DNA of 6,408 bases from positions 1-6,408 of the forward strand of contig VYCZ01000250.1 of assembly GCA_009843675.1 (NCBI GenBank). Direction: 5' to 3'. The position numbers and the translations under genes were made by a program. The notes beneath the pieces are model-generated. The model had not been told where the DNA came from. It was given only the letters and a program-made list of their open reading frames with translations, and ran no database searches. The first letter of the stretch is position 1; every line of letters begins with the position of its first letter. The stretch is from Gammaproteobacteria bacterium. Its GTDB lineage: Bacteria > Pseudomonadota > Gammaproteobacteria > Eutrophobiales > Eutrophobiaceae. Shown in pieces: positions 6,139 through 6,408 of this stretch.

Positions 6139-6408
6139 ATGTCATCCGTGATTCGGTTTTTCCTTCCTGTCGTTTTTACCATTATCCTGACCTTTGCGGC
6201 CGGCAGCGCCGCCGCCGCTGAAGGCGATGAAAATCAGGTCGTTGATGTCAACTCAGAGACCATGGATGCCGCTTACCAGGCATTACGGAACCAGGAGTAC
6301 GATATTGCTTATGACCTGTTTTATTCTCTTGCCGGGCAGGACAACGCCCTGGCCCAGTACGAAATAGGCGCGCTTTATCACCGCGGCGCAGGCGTGGAAC
6401 CGGATGTT
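6139..6408 (+). CDS. Exported Sel1/TPR-like repeat protein (partial, 3' end off the window)
   Basis: Open for exactly 90 codons to the right edge with no stop. Residues 1-27 look like a Sec signal peptide: Arg6, then a hydrophobic core ([16 protein letters not shown], 7-22) and an Ala-rich end (SAAAA), with probable cleavage after Ala27 before EGDENQ. From residue 43 a helical repeat unit begins, with [18 protein letters not shown] (44-61), followed by [20 protein letters not shown] (70-89). This fits the Sel1-like consensus of the kind AEAQYNLGxxYxxGxGVxxD. Such repeats are protein-binding scaffolds, so the product is probably periplasmic or secreted; its partner is unknown. An in-frame TAA at 6124-6126 leaves the ATG at 6139 as the only ATG that keeps the whole signal peptide. 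No Shine-Dalgarno is visible, and a GC-rich hairpin abuts the start. It is divergent from leuC, so it is not part of that operon. Confidence 0.85.
   Translation, partial: MSSVIRFFLPVVFTIILTFAAGSAAAAEGDENQVVDVNSETMDAAYQALRNQEYDIAYDLFYSLAGQDNALAQYEIGALYHRGAGVEPDV

Noticed and set aside
6059..6145. N-terminal extension of leuC to an ATG at 6145
   Set aside because: The extra 29 residues have no family match and would cover the intergenic inverted repeats and the start of the divergent gene.

Overview
The window holds one compact leftward (minus-strand) gene cluster of six genes and the start of one divergent rightward gene. The protein matches (LeuC, LeuD, class I PHA synthase, SfsA and a YcbL-type hydrolase) all look proteobacterial. 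Because SfsA and the YcbL-type protein resemble enterobacterial forms, I infer a polyhydroxyalkanoate (PHA)-forming gammaproteobacterium, with moderate confidence; genus and species cannot be judged. I see no mobile element, RNA gene or CRISPR array.

Layout, in transcription order on the minus strand: leuC (6058-4655), leuD (4633-3986), an acetyl-CoA acetyltransferase-type thiolase (3973-2789), the PHA synthase gene phaC (2775-1174), sfsA (1174-461), and an MBL-fold hydrolase (464 to the left edge, cut off at the window start). Gaps are 21, 12 and 13 bases, followed by a 1-base overlap (TGATG) and a 4-base overlap (ATGA). This spacing argues for one transcript. I see no terminator inside the cluster. 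The only true intergenic region is the 80 bases at 6059-6138, between leuC and a rightward gene for an exported Sel1-repeat protein (6139 to the right edge, cut off).

How the genes fit together: LeuC and LeuD form isopropylmalate isomerase, the second step of leucine synthesis. The thiolase condenses acetyl-CoA units, and PhaC polymerises hydroxyacyl-CoA into PHA. Both branches use acetyl-CoA, which may explain the linkage, but this is inference. Neither leuB nor phaB is in the window. SfsA and the MBL hydrolase have no obvious role in either pathway and may simply be co-transcribed.

Most of the window is ordinary metabolism. The points most worth a second look are the joining of leuCD to thiolase-phaC, two different inverted repeats with equal 10-base loops in the divergent intergenic region, and several non-consensus residues in LeuC and LeuD. 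I found nothing that supports a previously undescribed system.
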